A DNA stretch of 64,000 bases, from contig JACMZG010001911.1 in the NCBI GenBank assembly GCA_018340805.1, positions 30,811,727 through 30,875,726 on the forward strand. Reading direction: 5' to 3'. The translations under genes and the position numbers were made by a program. This DNA is from Microvelia longipes (taxonomy: Eukaryota; Arthropoda; Insecta; Hemiptera; Veliidae). The notes under the pieces were generated by a model that was given only the letters and a program-made list of their open reading frames with translations, ran no database searches and had not been told where the DNA came from. The stretch's first letter is position 1. The number at the start of each line of letters is the position of its first letter. This document shows, in pieces, positions 35,712-49,314 of this stretch.

Positions 35712-37077
35712 TACAGGGTGGTCCAGCTAAGAAGGACAATACCTTTTTCTCGGAAACTATGACAGCTAGAAGGATGCGGTTTTCGGCGTTGGATTCAATA
35801 TAATAGTGAGCAGACGAGAAATCCGTTTTCGGGCCGCGCTTCGCGCCTGTCATAGAGATTAATGCTAATTTTTTAATTTTCATAGTTAGGTATAGGGAAA
35901 CTTTTTTTTGTTCTTTAAAGAATGAAAAATAAGGAAGATTAGTGAAGACCGCATCAAAATCGGACAATTTTAACGAGCTATGATGAAAAAACACTTTTTT
36001 TAAATTTAGTTCACTTCGGCGCCATTTGGATGATGTTGCATTTAAATAAAATTTATTATATGGACATATTTTTAAACTAGAAACATTGCTTTAATAAAAG
36101 AATGTCAAAAGTTTTAATTCCAACCTCAGTTTTAGGTGTAAAATAGTTGTTAAACATAACAAAAACAAAGAAAATATGGTTTTTCTAAGATACAATGAAA
36201 AGTAAGATAGGGAGTTATAGTTTTATGGTTTGTACAGTTAGCCAACATAAAAAGCAACAAAATGAGTCCAATTTTTAACAATTCGCTTCACAATTTCAAA
36301 AAGTTATTACTAATAAATCTCTTAAAAATGCCAAAAATGGAATATTTTTTATAGTTTACCACCCTATTGTTGATATTTAATGGAACGCAACGTCATCATA
36401 CCTTGGACCTTTATTGCAGCTTGTATAAGGATTCCAGAACGCCTAAAACACTTATTTTTGTTCATTGGTTGTGGAGAAATTACGATTATGGTGATTTTCG
36501 TCAATCGTAGAATGCAGATTAGAGGTACCTTGCAAAAACCAAGTAAAATCCTTCATAAACGTCAATAAAAAATTGATTTTGATGATAACTACTTCGTTTC
36601 TAGGGGTGAAGGACCAATAAATAGCAAATCACACAACTAGACTGTAAGTGATATTTTACTGCTGCGGAAATTTGTTTATTAACGACAATAAAACCAGCAA
36701 ATTTTATTTCCGGAGCTATAAATTATCATTATTTATATTATCTACCTTTGGTTGCGTATTTATTAAAAAGAGTCGATTTTTGTATAAATAATTTAATTTA
36801 ACTTAGTTTAAAGAAATTAAAACACAAGATTGATAAATAATCATTCATACTTTTACAAAATTAAGGTAAAATAATATGGGGACCTGCGGCTCAATTATGT
36901 GGCTATAAAATTAAAAAAGTTAGCATTAACATCTCTATGACAGGCGCGAAGCGCGCCCGAAAACGGATTTTTCTCGTCTGCTCACTATTACATTGAATCC
37001 AACGCCAAAAAACCGCATCTTCTAGCTGTTATAGTTTCCGAGAAAAAGGTCTTGTCCTTCTTAGCTGGACCACCCTG
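35712..37077. mobile_element. Long-TIR transposon of 1366 bp, CAGGGTGGTCC ends
   Basis: The left end is CAGGGTGGTCCAGCTAAGAA. The right end, inverted, is CAGGGTGGTCCAGCTAAGAA followed by GGACAAGACC. The arms run about 170 bp (35712-35882 and 36908-37077), including CTATGACAGGCGCGAAGCGCG. The element is flanked by TA inside TA-rich DNA, consistent with TA-targeted insertion. About 1 kb of interior has no convincing transposase; a 62-codon frame at 36380 has no recognisable motif. Confidence 0.85.
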
Positions 37078-37095
37078 TATATATTATATATATAG

Positions 37096-37129
<34 letters not shown>

Positions 37130-37163
37130 ATGTGTGTGTGTGTGTGTGTGTGTGTTGTGTGTG

Positions 37164-37196
<33 letters not shown>

Positions 37197-37200
37197 ATAT
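37078..37200. repeat. Compound (TA)n-(TG)n microsatellite
   Basis: A TA run then a GT/TG run, directly at the right end of the long-TIR transposon. Confidence 0.95.
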
Positions 37201-37869
37201 ATTTACAGCCCTACTCCCCTTCCTCAACTTCCGTCATCCAAACAACCTCATAAATAAATATTATAAACGATAAAACATTTATCGCTAAAATTGTGTATTG
37301 CATTTATGTGATGGGACAAAAAACTAATAACAGCTTTTATGGATTATTATGATTACTTATACTATTTTATAGTACTATAGTATAATTATAATCATCCTGT
37401 TTTGTCAAGCCTGTATTTTGCTGTATATTTATAAAATAAACCAATTTTATTTAGGCCTTGTAATATATCCGAATATAATTTAGGCCTGGTAGTATATCTT
37501 GTGGGAAATCATACCTCTATATTAGTTTAAGGTTTATTCCTGGATGAGCCAGCCAAAGTGGATATGTTCCCATGTAATACTGGATGATACTAAACCATAA
37601 AAATTAAGATTACAGTGCAGGGTTTGATCCCAGGACCTCTTATGTAGTAATATGTGGCAATAACACTATTTCACTGTGTGAGACCGATTAGATAGAACTC
37701 CTAATCAAACTTTAATCAAAATTTAGTATTTATTCTCCTACATACCTATTTTGTCTTATTACCTTTCTCACTAATTAATTACTGGTTAAATGGGAGTGAT
37801 ACTAACAAGGACAAGAGATGGTAATAATATATCAGACATGTCTTGACAGGCACTTGTAACTAACATATA

Positions 37870-37950
37870 CATACAATATATGTATTACAATATATAATAT
37901 AATATATATATTATATATATATATAATAATATATATATATATATATGAAT
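37870..37950. repeat. (TA)n microsatellite
   Basis: TA-rich run with slips. Confidence 0.9.
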
Positions 37951-40709
37951 ATATGATTTATATAATTTTATAGTTTCAATACAGGGTTGTTCTAAAGATC
38001 CATTTAAGTGATCTTATAATCTGGTATCCCTCTCCTTTAGCTGCCTTCTAGGGCATATGAATGTTTGGTCTATGCATAATCTCAACCAACTCCTAGTGTC
38101 TGTCAAAAAACATGCTTGCTTTTTATAGTGCTTCTATTAAATAATTAATATTCCTGTACATTATTTGTACTAAAAATTGAATTTTCACTATTTGCATACA
38201 TTTATTTTATTATAGTTTGTAGATTTAGTTTTTTAATGTTGAATTTATTATTTTTAACTCTGAAATTGGTCTTAAATGTTTAATTTTATCGGGGAATTAA
38301 CGCTTTTCCATGAACTCATTATACTTGAAAAGATAAGTTATTAAAAAAAACCCAATTTATTATACATTAATAAATAAGGATATATTAAAGTGCCTGATAT
38401 TTTATCATACCCTCTCTGGCTATTATCCAAAATATTCTTCCTTTCCTTAACCTTATTGAATTTCATAAATATTATTTTGGTTTATTTCCAGAAGTAGCTT
38501 TTAAATAAACTATAAATAATTATCACTTGAAATGTTTTTGTTAAGCATTATAGTTTATAGTTGTATAGTTGGCCGCACTGACTGGTTATAAGGGCTATGA
38601 TAAGGCCTTAATGTCGTAACTATATACTTCTTATTTAACTAATATGCCATATTATTTTTTAATTTTAATACTTTTAATTTTAAATTTATGGTGAATAATG
38701 GTGAAATAAAAACTTTGATTAAAAAACACTATAAGGGGGATTGATTTAATAAATGTTAATTCATTTAAATTTGTTTAATATTTAAAGTAAAAATGTATGT
38801 GTTTTAGTTAAATTGTATGTTCTTGTATTCATTTTAAAAGAAATTAACTCTTAAGTATCATTTTCCATCGATACAAGTCAGTTCAAATGAAAACTTCTAT
38901 TGTAAAGGATAGGATGTTTAGAAAATTATTTCTGGGGGGGGGGAGTGAACTCGAAAAATCGTAGCCTATATGAGGAAAATGAGGTTATCTACAGGTTACA
39001 GTTGAGCTGTATACTGCTTTGTTCAACTCAACAAGTGTTAGAACTTCTTTTACTTTATTCTTAATTTAGGAGAATCCTATTATATTAACCAATAGTTAGT
39101 TAATGAGCCTTTGTAAGACTATTGCTTTTTAATGTTTGTTAAATCTATCCTTTTTTAAATTCATTAAATTTGACTATGAATAACATTTTTCATAATGACC
39201 ATTTGTCAAATGAGCCCTTAAGATGAATTGTCATTATAAATAGTTAAATCTAACCAAAATATACTTTGCATAATTTTATCTAAAAATGATATTTATTTTT
39301 GTGTGATATAATTTATTTTAATTGGCTGCTGATTCAACTTTAATTATACGATTATTATTCATGTAGTTGGCTATGCATGCATGTGCAATATTTTTTTTGA
39401 AAAAATAAAGTATTTATTCAAAAAAAATATTGAAAGAAAGCCATTGTATAAAGTATACAATGGCTCTGATTTACAATATCCTATTGTAGAAGAAATTTTC
39501 ATTTCTTTGTGATAGTTTTTATAAATTAACTAGCAATTTGTATTAAACTAATTTAAGTTGTAAAGATTTTGCTAATTATGTCACTTCTACTGTTACTTAA
39601 TAGCATAAATCCTTTAACCTGCTGATAACCTGAATGGAGAAGGTTTTGGGTTCGTGTCTTAAAATATTTCTACACACCCTATCCGTTACTATAGTCAGTT
39701 TATGTCATATAAACTGACTTATATTTAAAAAATAAACTATTTTCTAAAACACACCTGAAGATTGATTTTAACCTTAAGTTTTAACTCCCTACCAAACACA
39801 TGCTAGAAGCTACAATGATAACAGACACACCCACATACAAGCAGATAATATGTATGTATGTATATGTACTTAAATTTTTTTATAGATTCAAGAGTTGATT
39901 CTTTCAAAATTATGAGAACATACAATCATTCTAAAATCCATAAAATCTTGTTAATATTGCAAACAAATTTAACTGAATTAACTTTTTATCGAAAAGGTTT
40001 AGAAAATGACAGGGGGGTCTTTGACCTTGACAACAGTCAGGGCCGCAAAACTTGAGAAATTAATCTAGTTGACTATTGGATAGCCTGCATCCCTTTAATC
40101 ATTTAATTAAATATTAAGCCGACTTCAGAGCTACTGTTAAGGGGCTCTATTTCAATTTTTCTACATCTCAATTGAGACGAAATTCATCTATGGCCAAACT
40201 TAAAACTTATTGCTTTATATCTTGGTAGTTATTAATTTATTGCTTTATAAATTTTAAAGAAATGATATTTTTATAAATAGATTATCCTTAACAATCATTT
40301 CTACATAATGTTGCTAAATAACCTGAGAGCCATTCCCTTAAGAACTTTCTTGCCGCTAGACAATGTTTATCAAAATTAACTGGAATGTGCCCCTACATCG
40401 ATAATTTTTTTTTTAATTTAAGTATTTATATTATTTTTTATTATTAAAAAAATAGATAAAAATTGTATTAGTATAAGGTAAGGAAAAATTGAAGTTTGAT
40501 ATTAGTGGCTTTCCTATATAGAGAATGTCTTTAGAAACTGATTAACTTAATTGTATCTTTACAAATGTTGCCATTTTATTGAAACTTTGTTTTAATCATT
40601 AGTTGTTTTGATGGAGATATTGTGGTTTAAACTCACCAGGATGTTTAATAAAAAACACATTAGAATTAAAAACAATAATATTGTCAACCACAATAGTATA
40701 AAAAAATAT

Positions 40710-40741
40710 ACTGATCAGTTCCGACTTAACGTCATCATCAG
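40710..40741 (-). other. Hammerhead-like motif in a repeat next to (TA)n
   Basis: On the minus strand: CTGATGA, T, a GAC/GTC stem with loop GTTAA, GGA in place of GAA, then the perfect palindrome ACTGATCAGT. The layout equals that of the loop motif at 10600-10631. It is probably a decayed terminal repeat of the same element class. Confidence 0.35.
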
Positions 40742-40789
40742 AGCTGTTTACAGACTGAGTATTTTGGGTAGTACTATATATTCCTCTAT

Positions 40790-40799
40790 GATAATATAT

Positions 40800-40861
<62 letters not shown>

Positions 40862-40880
40862 ATATAATGTATATACATAT
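40790..40880. repeat. (TA)n microsatellite
   Basis: TA run with ATAC interruptions. Confidence 0.95.
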
Positions 40881-41690
40881 ACATAAAAGGTTGATTGATA
40901 CAAAATTTATTATATTTGGTATCTATCTATCAACTTTTTAATTTTATTTTTAGTCTTTTAATATTCAATTTTCCTCACTCTCTACCTCATGAATGAAACA
41001 AGTACCGAGTGACCCTAATATTTTAAAACCAAAAGTTTACCTGAATTATATGTTTTGGATGTTTTTAAAACTTCACTTTTTAAGTTGTTTTCCATCTGTG
41101 TGTTTCTAGTATTATTGTTACTTCTGTTTATATTTGAGAGTTTTAATTTGATATAATCATCAACTTTTAGGTAGTACTTCTATTATAAGATACAGAAATG
41201 CACTAAATTTTTTTTCAACAATTTGGATGTTATTTTTATTTTTCTCTTTAAAAATAGTATTAAAATATACTATTCATTTAAATATTAATAGTTTACCTGT
41301 GGTTATTATCAGATAAGTTTATGATAACTTTTATTGCATCTATTTGATTTTAGAGAGTGACACTCAAGTTCTAAGTTGCGTTAATTGCTGTAGAGGTTAG
41401 GTAAGGTAAGGGGTTGTAAAGTTTCTATATAATGGAGCTCCTATTTTGTTAAAGGTAAAATGTTACCTTAAAGGTGCAAGTTGAAGACAAATTAAGTAAA
41501 TTGTTTCCTGTGCATATTTACTGCTCTTATATAAACAATAAAAACATGCTGCTCTTGTAAAAACATGTGAATGGGATCAAACACCAGGTTCAACCCTAAA
41601 GCTCTCTAAACTTTAGATAGAAGAAGGTGTTGAACCCTCAGTTCAATCCCTTTTTTGAACTCCTTGCCAATCTATGTGTGAACAAAGTAA

Positions 41691-41867
41691 TAGTATGACT
41701 CATGGTTAAAATCAGTTCACAGCGTGAAAAGAATAATGCAAGGTAGCCAATGAGGTTAGTCCTGGATGTTAAACCACTCCAACAATTTCATATCAGGCCA
41801 ACCTTATTGGTTCCTCAACTCTATTTTCCCACACTGTCATCTGGTTTTATCCATATGTCACACTATA
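41691..41867. mobile_element. Short fold-back MITE (about 177 bp)
   Basis: Left: TAGTATGACTCATGGTTAAA continuing ATCAGTTCACAGCGTG. Right, inverted: TATAGTGTGACATATGGATA continuing AAACCAGATGACAGTGTGGG. Related to 42589-42744 and, by terminal motif, to the element at 3190-4143. Confidence 0.65.
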
Positions 41868-42588
41868 ATTAAGTCATCTTTTGGTTTGCCCATCAAAAGA
41901 CCTCCAAATTATATTTTTGTATTATAACTTTTTAGATGTTCTCTGAACATCTAAACTACTTTAATTTAGTTATAACTAATTTTATCAATTTTTTTACTGT
42001 ATTTGCAAAGTGATTGTTATAGATTTGATTTATCAATAAAAAATAATGTTTGTATATTCTTATAACAAAAAAATATGATAAGATGAAAAAATAAATATAA
42101 ATGAAGAAATGAATTTACTGTATAAAATATTTGATTGTAAAATTATTGAATGTGTTATTATATGTAAGTCCCTTAATTGACAACCCCCTACTATAGATCT
42201 ATTATATTTATAAATAATTTAAATTAAATATTAAGCTGTATATTTTTAGTGAATTGTCAGAATCATAATTTACTATTTTATATTTTAGGAATTATATTAA
42301 TGTTATTTTTGTTATATTTCTAACAAATTTTAATTGTATTAACAGAGAAATCATGAACGTAAACATAATCCATTTATGAATGTATTTTTTTAGCAAGTTT
42401 TTAATGGGAAATGATGGTTATTAAGCAAGAAGTTGGATCATGGAAGAAGTTGGGGATCGATTCCTCCTGGGTTCCTGATTCCAAATATGTATATTTTGAG
42501 TATAAGTCGTATGGACTAAAATTATTCAGTTACCTTTTTGATAGAATTGAGATCTAAATTATAAAATAAGTATGCGTATTTTATTATT

Positions 42589-42744
42589 ATACTATGACAC
42601 ACAGTTAAAATCTGTTGACAGTGCGGGAAAATAGTGTCAAGGAACCATTTATGAATTAACATCCTGGGTTAACCTCATGGGAGGACCCTAGCATTATTTT
42701 GCTGTCTTAACTGCTGATTGTAACCATGTGTCTTACTGTAATAG
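42589..42744. mobile_element. Short fold-back MITE (about 156 bp), same family
   Basis: Left: TACTATGACACACAGTTAAA continuing ATCTGTTGACAGTGCGGGAA. Right, inverted: CTATTACAGTAAGACACATG continuing GTTACAATCAGCAG. The left arm closely matches the arm of the element at 41691. Confidence 0.6.
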
Positions 42745-44162
42745 TTCATGAAAATAATCGCACCCTTCGATTTAAAATCTTTATTTGTGCAAGCTCTTTA
42801 GTCTAAACAGACGCTATAATATTATATTTTGTCGATTAAACAGACTTTTAGCTATGGTACCTATTCAGGGAATCAAGTTATAATTTATCAATTATGAGTT
42901 CAAACTATCAATCCTATTGCCCAGTTTCATATTATAGCTCACAATTTGATATAAATAACAATTTGGCTATTGATGTATCCAAAATTCTTTTTTTCTTCCA
43001 AAAGTTGTTGGAAAATTTTATTAAAGTTCCAATCAATGTGAATAATTAACAAAGTTTACGTTCATATTTTGAAGCGTATATCTCTAAATCTCAAAAAAAA
43101 TATTTAGATATAACAACTATGGATGTGCCAAATTTAAATTATGTGTATAGCTACTTTAACTCATGTAATATTTACTTAATTCACTGTATTATTTTAGAGC
43201 TAACTGTTTTCAAGTGTTTGAAGCATGAGAGCTTTTTGAGAAACTCTTTTTGGAAATTAAATAAATAAGGACATTCACATTTTTCTCCAAAATCTATTGA
43301 GTAATTTGTGGTCTTGAAAATATTATCCAATTGGCAGTATAAATTCATTTCCTGTTTAATAAGGTCAAAAAGTTAATTCTGTTTTTATTTGGATAGGATG
43401 TTAGAAAAAACTATTGAAAATAGTTCACTGATAGATTTAGAGAATTTTGTTGAATTTGAAGTGGTAACTCTATTTCATCTCCTGGACTAAAAGTTTTCTT
43501 CCATGGAAGTCACTTGGCTAAAAATGCCAACACAGGCAAACACTACCATTCTACCAGGTAAGCCCATAATGCCAAATGGCATATTATATTAAATATTACT
43601 GAGCTCTTTTTATTATTGACGACTATCTGATAAAACTCTTCTTACACCATTATAGATAAGTGTATTGTACCAAACAACTGAAAGCGTACATTTTATTTGT
43701 TTTATTATTGTTTATTCTTTTTTGAGTGGAAGAAAAGTAAACAAATATTTTTCTGTCTCTTAAAAGTCACTGATGTACCATTATAGGGATTAAAACAAAT
43801 GTTTTAGAATTAGTAAGAATTATAGTTCACTTTAGCAGTATTCTGTCATGATTAATATTTTTTTCTGGGTTTAATTTTGTTATTTCAATGATTAATATTT
43901 AATTAATAAATCATTTGCTTATAATTCAATTATTAGCAAATGATTAATTATTTCAGTTGCTCGTTTAAAACATGTGTTTCACAAATTATTTTTTTAAACA
44001 AGTTCTTTACTTGTTTCAAGTAACAAATTAATTTAATCTCCAGGCGGTGGATAATGTGAAGTTTATTGTCTAGTTTTTAGGGAGTAAAGAAGCTCTTCTC
44101 CCTTGGGAATAAAAAGTATTTCCTATTATTGGGGCTAGAGCCAATTATTTAATTTTTTTTAA

Positions 44163-44380
44163 GTGGTATCCTCTAAATTTATTAAGGGCGCCGATCAATT
44201 TTTGTTACCCGTTTCCGAGGGTGGCACCCCAAAAATTTATGAGGGGGCCCAACAAAAAAAAATGATTTGCTCAAAATCCGTTTCAGGTCAAAAAATGAGT
44301 TTTGGGGCAATGAAATAAAATTTTGATTTTTTTGGAGGGCAGCACCCCCAAAATTTATTAGAATTGCCCGTCCCAAAAAT
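44163..44380. repeat. Degenerate tandem motif GCACCCCAAAATTTATTAGGG
   Basis: Three diverged copies (about 44163, 44218 and 44336) of a block with GTGGCACCCC then AAATTTATTAAG and GGGC. It may be transposon-derived; no ends found. Confidence 0.35.
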
Positions 44381-45299
44381 GTAGAATAAAATAAAACAAA
44401 ATCATTAAATGACATTAACGTCTGGAGATAAAATCTTGTGTGCACCTAGTAAAATCTCTTGAGTAAAATGCTATTTTTCCCCTGCAATTACCTTCCACGG
44501 GAGTTAATAGTCACACATAGATCTCCAGGCTTCACCTCGGGAGTAAAACGCATAGGCTCCCTTGGCTTTTGCCTTAAGAAACAACTAACTTCCCAAGGAA
44601 ATAATATCATTCTTTACTCACTTGGTGCATAAATAACTATTACAGTCATTAAAACTATTAGCAAGTTTACAAAGCAGAGTATTTAATTTAAATTTAACCG
44701 TTTATCAGTAAAAGAGGTGATGAGAGAATGACTGATGCTCAAAATGACTGATAAAGAAACTAATCAATCAATGTCAACAAATTTACTTTGAATTTGACCG
44801 TGTGTGAAGTATATAAGTTAGGGTATTATAATAAGTTAAAAGGTTTAAAGTAACCGAATTTGCCTGGATATCAAGGAAATGTTAGGTTTTAAACTAAACT
44901 TTTAACTTAATTATGTCAAACTCTTATAAAAAAACAGGCTTCGGCAGTGGTTCTCTATTTGTTTTTTATCTGAAATGTTTGAACCATACCTACAAGTTAT
45001 TTACTAGTATTAGACCCATTAATTTATGATAAATATCTAGCTAATTGTAAAAAATACATAATTTGTTCAATACAAAACGTCCCTTGAACTTAACCATATC
45101 TTCTACTCTCTATAAATAAAATAATGTTGATATAATTGTCTGATAAATCATACAAATTAAAATATATGTTTGTTTGTGATGAGTTTTATTATTTTTTGAT
45201 TTAAAATACCTACATTTAAAATGCCAGAAGAGAGGTTTGCGCATGTAGACTTTTTTCATTTTTAAATATTCTGATTCTGGTTAGAAATAAAAAATCAGA

Positions 45300-45520
45300 A
45301 ACAGGGTTCTCAGAACTTTTCCTCAACCTATTGGGTTTGCTACTTTCCTCCTCACCACTTTAGACTTGCTTTGCTCATCAGCAGAATATGGAAATAATCT
45401 AATTTAAATTTCAGTATTTCCTCGGGCTCGCTTCCTGTCCTGCTTTGCTTTGCGTACTATCCTCAGAGAGTAAAATTATACGTTTTATTTTCAGTGGTCA
45501 ACCATCCAGGTATTTACCTC
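45300..45520 (+). repeat. R1 repeat, 5' fragment
   Basis: Contains GAACTTTTCCTCAACC, GACTTGCTTTGCTCATCAGC, CTCGCTTCCTGTCCTGCTTT, CCTCAGAGAGTAAAATTATA and CAACCATCCAGGTATTTACC in R1 order, well diverged. Confidence 0.5.
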
Positions 45521-46218
45521 TCTTAATGCTGCTTAGTGATTGAACAAAAATAGTTGATATACTAGCCAAAGTTTATATAGTTTCAGTCCCACTAACCAGA
45601 GGAACCCTATGTAGGACCTTAAAGTTAATTAAAGATTATTCCCATTGCATTGCCGACCAAGCTAAAAAGATACTAAACTGGAGGAGAAATAATGCTGGCT
45701 TGACAACTCATTTGAGAGACATATGTTGCTTTTCTTAAAAAAATATTTGGATTATGTGCTACTTTTCTTCAACAGCCAGAGGTAGTCATCGGTAGCCAGA
45801 AAAGTTAACCAGTTCTTTCATTTGGAGGTATTAGTTATTAACTTATCTTGATTAAAAGTAAGTTGTTGCTAAGTGAGCAGTCATGTTGGTTCCTGAGGTC
45901 AAAGCCAAAAGAGCCATAATGATAATACCTCGAGATTTCCCCTCGGCAAGCATCGGGAACTATTTAGTTTAATTGCTCAGGAGTAATATTTCTCCCATAC
46001 AGAGTTAAGATTTAACTCTCAGAAGAAAGAAAATAATTTCATTTAAAACAAACTCCTAGTTTTAAAATTGTGTGCTTTTTTCACTTACTGTGTCTCCACA
46101 AATAAATTTAAGAGCATGTGGATATCTATGACATTATCTAAAGTACTTTGAAATTAATTTTGAGATTTAAATAACTAAAATGCTTTGTCACCATACGAAA
46201 CAATGAATTCAGTAGTTT

Positions 46219-46674
46219 TTATCGCTTATTTAGGCAAGCTTTTGATAACTCTATACCAAACCTTCCACAACAGGGAAGGGGTAAAAGGAAGGGGGAAGGG
46301 GGGGGGTAAATATTGAATTTATTTAAAAGTTTCCTTTTTTGTGGACTAATAAAAATAATAAATAAAAATAGATATGTGACTTTAAGATGAACATTCATTT
46401 TAATTATAAATATAGTAAGTCTTCTAAATATTGTGAATGTTTGAATAAATTTTAATTCAAAGACATGATTATATGTAACATGGAAAAGTTTTAAATCATT
46501 TACATACTTGGTAATAAACCACACAAAAAACTCAAAAATGAGCGACCCCAGTGCCTTAACACAATCAAATGATCTAAAATGGAAATGCTGTGTAGGAATT
46601 AAATAATTATCATGGTAACCAAAGCTATTTTTATTACATTTCCCTGTAGATTCAGACTTTGAGTTAAGTGCCAC
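46219..46674 (-). pseudogene. Open frame, possibly a decayed retroelement fragment
   Basis: A 151-codon minus-strand frame, long for AT-rich non-coding DNA. The phrase DCVKALGSLIF recalls the D.VKDLGVIFD region of jockey-type LINE reverse transcriptases, but no YXDD motif or other domain block is visible. The C-terminal half is low-complexity (PPPSPFLLPLP). It may equally be chance; I do not assign a function. Confidence 0.2.
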
Positions 46675-47082
46675 ATTCCTTCCCTAAAAAAGAGGGACAA
46701 AAATGCATTTTTACTTTCTGGAGATTAGACTATTTTTTTAGACCTTGGGGTACAAAAAAATCAACTTCTTTTTCATCACAATAGTACTGTGCATTTTATT
46801 TAAAATACAAATAAATAACAAGTAAAACAAAATGCTAATAAAAAAGCCTAGAATTTAGAAACGCTACTTTAAAAATAATACAATAATAATTAAATTTTAA
46901 ATTAAGTAATTAAATGCATTAAAATATATTGTTGACCACTTAAATTATAAAAAAATGTTAAGTATATAGTTACAATAATGGTGGTCTAAGTTCAGGTTTC
47001 ACAGCCTTACAACACTATAATAGGTCTAAAATTTGAAGTTTGAGACATGATCCAAAATTATCAAGGAAGATTTTATTACAGA

Positions 47083-47114
47083 CAAAGAGACTAATACTAT
47101 TATTAGTCTCTTTG
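47083..47114. repeat. Hairpin, 14-bp perfect arms
   Basis: CAAAGAGACTAATA, CTAT, TATTAGTCTCTTTG. The arm sequence CAAAGAGACTAATAC also appears at about 63353. Confidence 0.8.
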
Positions 47115-47584
47115 ATTACATACAATGCAAGGGAGAGGTAAACTACAAGCAATATGTAGACATTCCTAACTATCAGCTTGAGTCACAAGTACAGTAAATT
47201 TTAATTTAAAAAAAAGTAATGTCAAGGGATCAAATTTTAGGATTATTCTTTCAATGCTTTTGCAAATATACTTTATCTCAGTCTATAGTAATTACATTAT
47301 ATGATATTAGAATGATGGTTCTGTCAGCCGAGAAAAAACGCTGCTGCATGTCAAAGTGGTTCGGCTGGTTACAAGTAGTTGTTATTGATAAAAAATATAT
47401 AATTTTATGTTTGTTTCAAAATGAGTCAATTTTGCTCTTTAAGATGAACTGGATCATAAGACTAATCAATTTTAGAGTTTACAAAACTGCTCAATTATTA
47501 TATCATTAGGTGCTACAGCTCCCTGATTAGATAGACGCTGCTAAACAGAGTGAGATGTCACATTGTCTAAAGCCATCAATAATG

Positions 47585-47690
47585 ACGGATGTCCAATGAT
47601 AGAACAGTTCTCAGATGTAGTAGCACAGCATTTTGCTGGTTGCATTCCCAAGTATCTCTCACAGACTTACATTGTATGAATATTTGTAGT
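47585..47690 (+). repeat. Diverged copy of the 21890-22275 repeat unit
   Basis: Shares the TGTCCAATGATAGAACAGTT, GTAGCACAGCATTTTGCTGG and CATTCCCAAGTATCTC order with the units in intron 2. Confidence 0.55.
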
Positions 47691-49238
47691 TTGACACATA
47701 TTTTGGGCTCTTGCTTGCACTTTTGTACATTCGTTTTATCAACAATTTTTTTTAAACATTATTTATCAAAAAGCAAGTTTTTTCCCAAAATATAACACGT
47801 ATATATAAATAAATATTACGCTCTCCAAAATTGTGACGCCTGAGGTACATATATATTTGTTCGTTCTGGGTGCGTTGTTCTTAGTTTTTATATTGTTTTT
47901 GTTCGTAATAAAAATAACGACTTTCTATAGCTCTTCAGGCTGTACTTATTAATATCGTAAGTTTATTAAAAATACTCTTATAAAAGGGGTTAAATAAAAA
48001 TATTTTTACAAAAATAAGGTAAAGGCCTTATTAAATTATAATAAAATTAAAAACATTTTTGACTAACTTAATTAAGTTAACCTAACTTTAACTTGCTTGT
48101 GTGCAATCTTTTACATTCTATTCTTTAAAATTTCCTATCAATGGCATCTTTAGGCTTAGTTTCTATACCCGCACGGATTCGTTTATAAATTTCATTTTAA
48201 CGTTATATTTAAAAAATCATTTGTACTTTAACCAAAATTAAATTTCTTTCTAAATCCTGAAAAATAATAATTAAACCTGAGTTAAAAGTAAATTATAAAT
48301 AATTTTACGTAAAAATTATAATTGAATATAGAAAAATATATATGGTTATACAAAATAGTTATAAGTAATAAGCGCTACAATGATTACTATAAGCGAAAAT
48401 GCTTTCAGTTTTTTTTTTACACTGGACTTATTAAAATAAATACCAACATCATCAGAGTAAAGACAAATGGATACTCAAAAAATATTGGTCGAAATTGGAT
48501 GAACATATTGTTAAGAAGATGTGAGATAGCGCTAACAAGGTTTGTTTTGTTAACCAATTTAATATTTAATTTAATTATTAAATTTATTGTATTTTCTTAT
48601 AATGTTAAATGTTTTCAATGTTTTATAAGTAAATTAGTCGATAAGATACAATGACGCAACACAAAAACAACTAAACTATAATCAAATAACTTTTATCAAA
48701 GAAAAACTGCTATATTGATATTAAAACTATTTCTTCGTTTACAAGCGGTGTTTAGCAGAAGGTTGTTCAACCCCCACGTCAGCTGTCGTGTGAACGGGAT
48801 TTAACACAGGGTTGAACTATAAAACTTCAAAGTGAGTCAAGTTTCGTTTTATCACTTCTAATGTATTTTTTTATATATAAAACGTATAATTACGTAACCA
48901 ATTTTTGAGATTACCACGTTATACAATAAAATAATCAATGTTACCGCTAATTTAATTTGATTGAAATCAATAAACTAAAAAAAGATCCACAAGTCATCAA
49001 AAGTTTGTGGTTCCTCTAAAACCTGCGTTTGGTAGGTAGCATGTTTATCAGTGACATATCAGATTACAGCGCATTTTTTTATCTCATCAAATAAATAGAA
49101 CCTGTTACTAGAAGCTACAAGGTGTAAATAAATCGTAAATTATAAATAAATAAATCGTAAATAAGGTCGTAAATTTACTGTGAACAATAAATAGACGTAA
49201 TTGAAAACAAAAATAACCCTTAAAAAGGTAACACTATA

Positions 49239-49314
49239 ACAATAATATCAACACCAACAACGTCTTTCCACAAATAAATTAATGGAAAGACGTTGTTGGT
49301 GTTGATATTATTGT
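49239..49314. repeat. Perfect inverted repeat, 32-bp arms and 12-nt spacer
   Basis: The left arm 49239-49270 starts ACAATAATATCAACACCAAC and ends GTCTTTCCA. The right arm 49283-49314 is its exact complement. Confidence 0.9.

Noticed and set aside
37590..37660. B-box-like GGTTTGATCCC as another SINE or tRNA
   Set aside because: No A box or stem partner at the right distance.
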